A program made the position numbers and the translations under genes. Of a stretch of DNA of 64,000 nt, positions 61,967 through 64,000 are shown piece after piece (position 1 is the first letter of the stretch; each line of letters starts with the position of its first letter). Source of the DNA: Burkholderia sp. D-99. GTDB lineage: Bacteria; Pseudomonadota; Gammaproteobacteria; Burkholderiales; Burkholderiaceae. The stretch is taken from the NCBI RefSeq assembly GCF_011605345.1, contig NZ_JAAOXM010000001.1, forward strand, positions 496,001-560,000, given 5' to 3'. A model generated the notes under the pieces. The model searched no databases. It worked only from the letters and a program-made list of their open reading frames with translations, and was not told the DNA's origin.

Positions 61967-62746
61967 TCAGCGCGCGGCTGCCTGCGCGGCGTTCAGGAAC
62001 GCCGGCCGCTCGCCGCCGCCGTCGAGCCGCAGGTTCGCACCCGACGTGTACGACGCGTCGGGCGAGGCGAGGAACAGGCACGCGGACGCGACGTCGTCGG
62101 GCGTCGCGAGCCGTCCGGCGGGAATCGTCGCGCGGATGGCGCCGAGCGCGTCGTCGCTGCCGTAGTGGCCTTCGGTGGCCGATTCGGTCTGCACGAGGCT
62201 CGGGCTGATCGCGCACACGCGCACACGCGGCGCCCACTCGACCGCGAGCGATGTGACCGCATTGACGAGGCCGGCTTTCGCGGCACCGTACGCGGCCGTG
62301 CCGGGCGACGGCCGTGACGCGCTGACGCTCGCGATGAACAGCATCACGCCGCCTTCGGGCTGCGGCTGCATGATCGCGTTCACGCGCTGCGCGAGCTGCA
62401 GCGGCGCGATCAGGTTGAGCCGCACGATCGACTCGGTGAAGCGCGGCGACGCGTCGGCCGCGAGCGCAAACGGCGAGCCGCCCGCGTTGTTGACGAGCAC
62501 ATCGAGGCCGCCGGCCGTATCGCGGATCGCCGCGAGCATCGCGTCGACCTGTTCGATGTCGCGCAGGTCGGCCGCGACGAACGCCGCCGTGCGGCCGCCG
62601 GCCGCGGGCGGCGTGTCGGGCGCGCTGCGTCCGCAGACGAACACGCGCGCCCCCGCCGCGAGAAACCGTTCGGCGATGCGCCGCCCGATGCCCTTGGTGC
62701 CGCCCGTCACGAGCACCGTCTTGCCGCTGTAGTCGAATCCGTTCAT
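61967..62746 (-). CDS. short-chain dehydrogenase/reductase
   Basis: 259 residues from ATG at 62746 (GGAGGCTGACG site). VLVTGGTKGIGRRIAERFLAAG, VLVNNAGGSPFALAAD, FIASVSASRPSPGTAAYGAAKAGLVNAV (Ser/Tyr/Lys intact) and YTSGANLRLDGGGERP. Divergent from hsaD across 139 bp, so probably co-regulated. Candidate hydroxysteroid dehydrogenase; substrate not provable. Confidence 0.85.
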   Translation of the reverse strand: MNGFDYSGKTVLVTGGTKGIGRRIAERFLAAGARVFVCGRSAPDTPPAAGGRTAAFVAADLRDIEQVDAMLAAIRDTAGGLDVLVNNAGGSPFALAADASPRFTESIVRLNLIAPLQLAQRVNAIMQPQPEGGVMLFIASVSASRPSPGTAAYGAAKAGLVNAVTSLAVEWAPRVRVCAISPSLVQTESATEGHYGSDDALGAIRATIPAGRLATPDDVASACLFLASPDASYTSGANLRLDGGGERPAFLNAAQAAAR

Positions 62747-62885
62747 CGTCAGCCTCCGTTTCGGTGGGCCGATGATAGGAAGAAGCGCGCGCGGCTTCGT
62801 AGTCTGAAAGGATGATGCCGTCCGGCGCCGGCGGCGCAATCATCGTGGCCAGGCATCCATCGAACGACGAAGGAGACAACCCGCG

Positions 62886-63722
62886 ATGACGATCCCCATG
62901 ACGCCGCCGGCCGGCATCTTCACCGACGTACCGGGCGGCTTGCGCCTGCACCATTACGAGGCGGGCGAAGGCCGGCCCGTGGTGTTCATCCACGGCAGCG
63001 GCCCGGGTGCCAGCGGTTTCAGCAATTTCAAGCACAACGTGCCCGCATTCGCGGCGGCCGGCTATCGCGCGATCGTCGTCGACCTGCCCGGCTACGGGCA
63101 GTCGTCGAAGCCGTCCGACGTCGCCTATACGCTCGATTTCTTCGTCGGCGCGCTGCATGCGCAACTGAACGCGCTCGGGATCGGGCCGGCCGTGCTGCTC
63201 GGCAATTCGCTCGGCGGCGCGATCGCACTCAAGTACGCGCTCGACTACCCGGACGAAGTCGACGGGCTGATCATGATGGCGCCGGGCGGTGTGGAGGATC
63301 GCGACACCTATTTCCGGATGGAGGGCATCCAGCGGATGGTGAAGCTGTTCACCAATCGCCAGATGAATGACGACACGATGCGCGAACTGCTGACGCTGCT
63401 CGTGCACGATCCGGCGATCGTCACCGATGCGCTCGTCGCCGAGCGGATGAAGGTGTGCGTCGAACAGCCGACCGAAGTGCTCGCGACGATGAGCGTGCCG
63501 AACCTGACCGACGCGCTTGGCGACCTGCGCAGCCCGGTGCTGGGATTCTGGGGCACGGACGACCGTTTCAATCCGGTCGGCGGCGCGCTGAAATTCCTCG
63601 AACACTGTCGTGACGCGCGCTTCGTGCTGATGAACCGGTGCGGCCACTGGGTGATGGTGGAACACGCCGACTATTTCAATCGGGAATGCCTCGATTTTCT
63701 TGCGACGCGGAATACGCGATAA
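62886..63722 (+). CDS. hsaD: 4,9-DSHA hydrolase (meta-cleavage product hydrolase)
   Basis: 278 residues. Alpha/beta hydrolase of the BphD/TesD/HsaD group: FIHGSGPGASGFSNFKHNV (oxyanion loop), nucleophile Ser108 in LLGNSLGGAIALKYAL, Asp in FWGTDDRFNP and His in NRCGHWVMVEHA. Cleaves the HsaC product into 2-hydroxyhexa-2,4-dienoate (to HsaE) and the C/D-ring fragment DOHNAA. AAGGAGAC site. Separate from the other meta genes, which are on the minus strand. Confidence 0.93.
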   Translation: MTIPMTPPAGIFTDVPGGLRLHHYEAGEGRPVVFIHGSGPGASGFSNFKHNVPAFAAAGYRAIVVDLPGYGQSSKPSDVAYTLDFFVGALHAQLNALGIGPAVLLGNSLGGAIALKYALDYPDEVDGLIMMAPGGVEDRDTYFRMEGIQRMVKLFTNRQMNDDTMRELLTLLVHDPAIVTDALVAERMKVCVEQPTEVLATMSVPNLTDALGDLRSPVLGFWGTDDRFNPVGGALKFLEHCRDARFVLMNRCGHWVMVEHADYFNRECLDFLATRNTR

Positions 63723-63788
63723 CGCCGGATGCCCTTGAAGGCCTGCCCCGATGCGGGCGGCCTGTCTGAACACATACATGGAGACACC

Positions 63789-64000
63789 ATGAAACTCATC
63801 GAAGACCTGTTCGACCTGCGCGGCAAGGTGGCCGCGATCACCGGCGGCGCGCGCGGCATCGGCGCGGAGACGGCACGTACGCTGGCTGCAGCCGGCGCGA
63901 GCGTGGCCATTCTCGACGTGCTGTCGCAACCGGCGGAAGCGCTGGTCGAGGAAATTTGCGCGCAAGGCGGCCAGGCCGCATTCTGGTCGCTCGACGTGAC
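63789..64000 (+). CDS. short-chain dehydrogenase/reductase (partial, runs off the window)
   Basis: Only the first ~70 residues are visible: MKLIEDLFDLRGKVAAITGG, then ARGIGAETARTLAAAGASVAILDV. The Gly motif TGGARGIGAE and the acidic residue after the second strand (LDV) suggest an NAD-preferring SDR. GAGACACC site. 66 bp after hsaD and co-directional, so part of the same operon; may be another hydroxysteroid dehydrogenase. Confidence 0.85.
   Translation, partial: MKLIEDLFDLRGKVAAITGGARGIGAETARTLAAAGASVAILDVLSQPAEALVEEICAQGGQAAFWSLDV

Overview
The window looks like a piece of a Burkholderia genome, probably a Burkholderia cepacia-complex-like secondary chromosome. This is inferred from very high GC with third-position GC bias, two classic Burkholderia housekeeping genes (a 67-residue cold-shock protein and an extended 87-residue second IF-1), and the mix of secreted DUF families and LysR/AraC/LuxR regulators. 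No rRNA, tRNA or CRISPR array was recognised.

Left part (1-14,400) is ordinary accessory chromosome. It holds secreted or lipoprotein genes, a DUF1800/DUF1501 pair, a lone tyrosine recombinase beside a truncated SDR remnant, a LuxR-type regulator, a DUF4377 lipoprotein, an SGNH hydrolase in AT-richer surroundings, a divergent MFS pump/LysR pair with a perfect 9-bp palindrome between them, and a VOC protein.

Most of the rest (14,594-64,000) is a large aerobic steroid-degradation locus. Block 1 (14.6-23.0 kb, plus strand): LLM flavin oxidoreductase, hsaA, a KstD-family flavoprotein, hsaB, kshB, fadD3 and an odd SDR lacking the catalytic Tyr. Block 2 (30.1-49.8 kb, plus strand, 18 tightly packed genes): hsaC, ipdA, ipdB, an enoyl-CoA hydratase, ipdC, echA20, two acyl-CoA dehydrogenase alpha/beta pairs (one alpha subunit is fadE30), fadA6, ipdF, another SDR, a MaoC hydratase, a second thiolase, a Ycf48-like beta-propeller, an RND/MMPL exporter and kshA. 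Block 3 (55.9-64.0 kb): hsaE-hsaG-hsaF and DUF1329/DUF1302 on the minus strand, then an SDR, hsaD and the start of another SDR. Together they encode ring A/B opening (KstD, KshAB, HsaAB, HsaC, HsaD), conversion of the C5 fragment to pyruvate and acyl-CoA (HsaE/F/G), and C/D-ring degradation through HIP-CoA (FadD3, FadE30, IpdF, EchA20, IpdAB, IpdC, FadE31/32-like, FadA6).

Blocks 1 and 2 are separated by a prophage remnant (23.0-27.7 kb: integrase C-terminal scrap, frameshifted tail-spike, O-acyltransferase, holin-like protein, GH19 endolysin), an outer-membrane protein and a VapC/FitAB-like toxin-antitoxin pair. Blocks 2 and 3 are separated by unrelated genes (csp, infA, an alpha/beta hydrolase, an SDR with a divergent AraC regulator, a phosphoesterase/phospholipase C with a coupled small protein). 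No TetR regulator of the KstR/KstR2 kind is present in the window. The best local candidate for a steroid regulator is the LuxR-type protein at 7.1-8.3 kb, by analogy with TeiR of Comamonas testosteroni, and that link is only a hypothesis.
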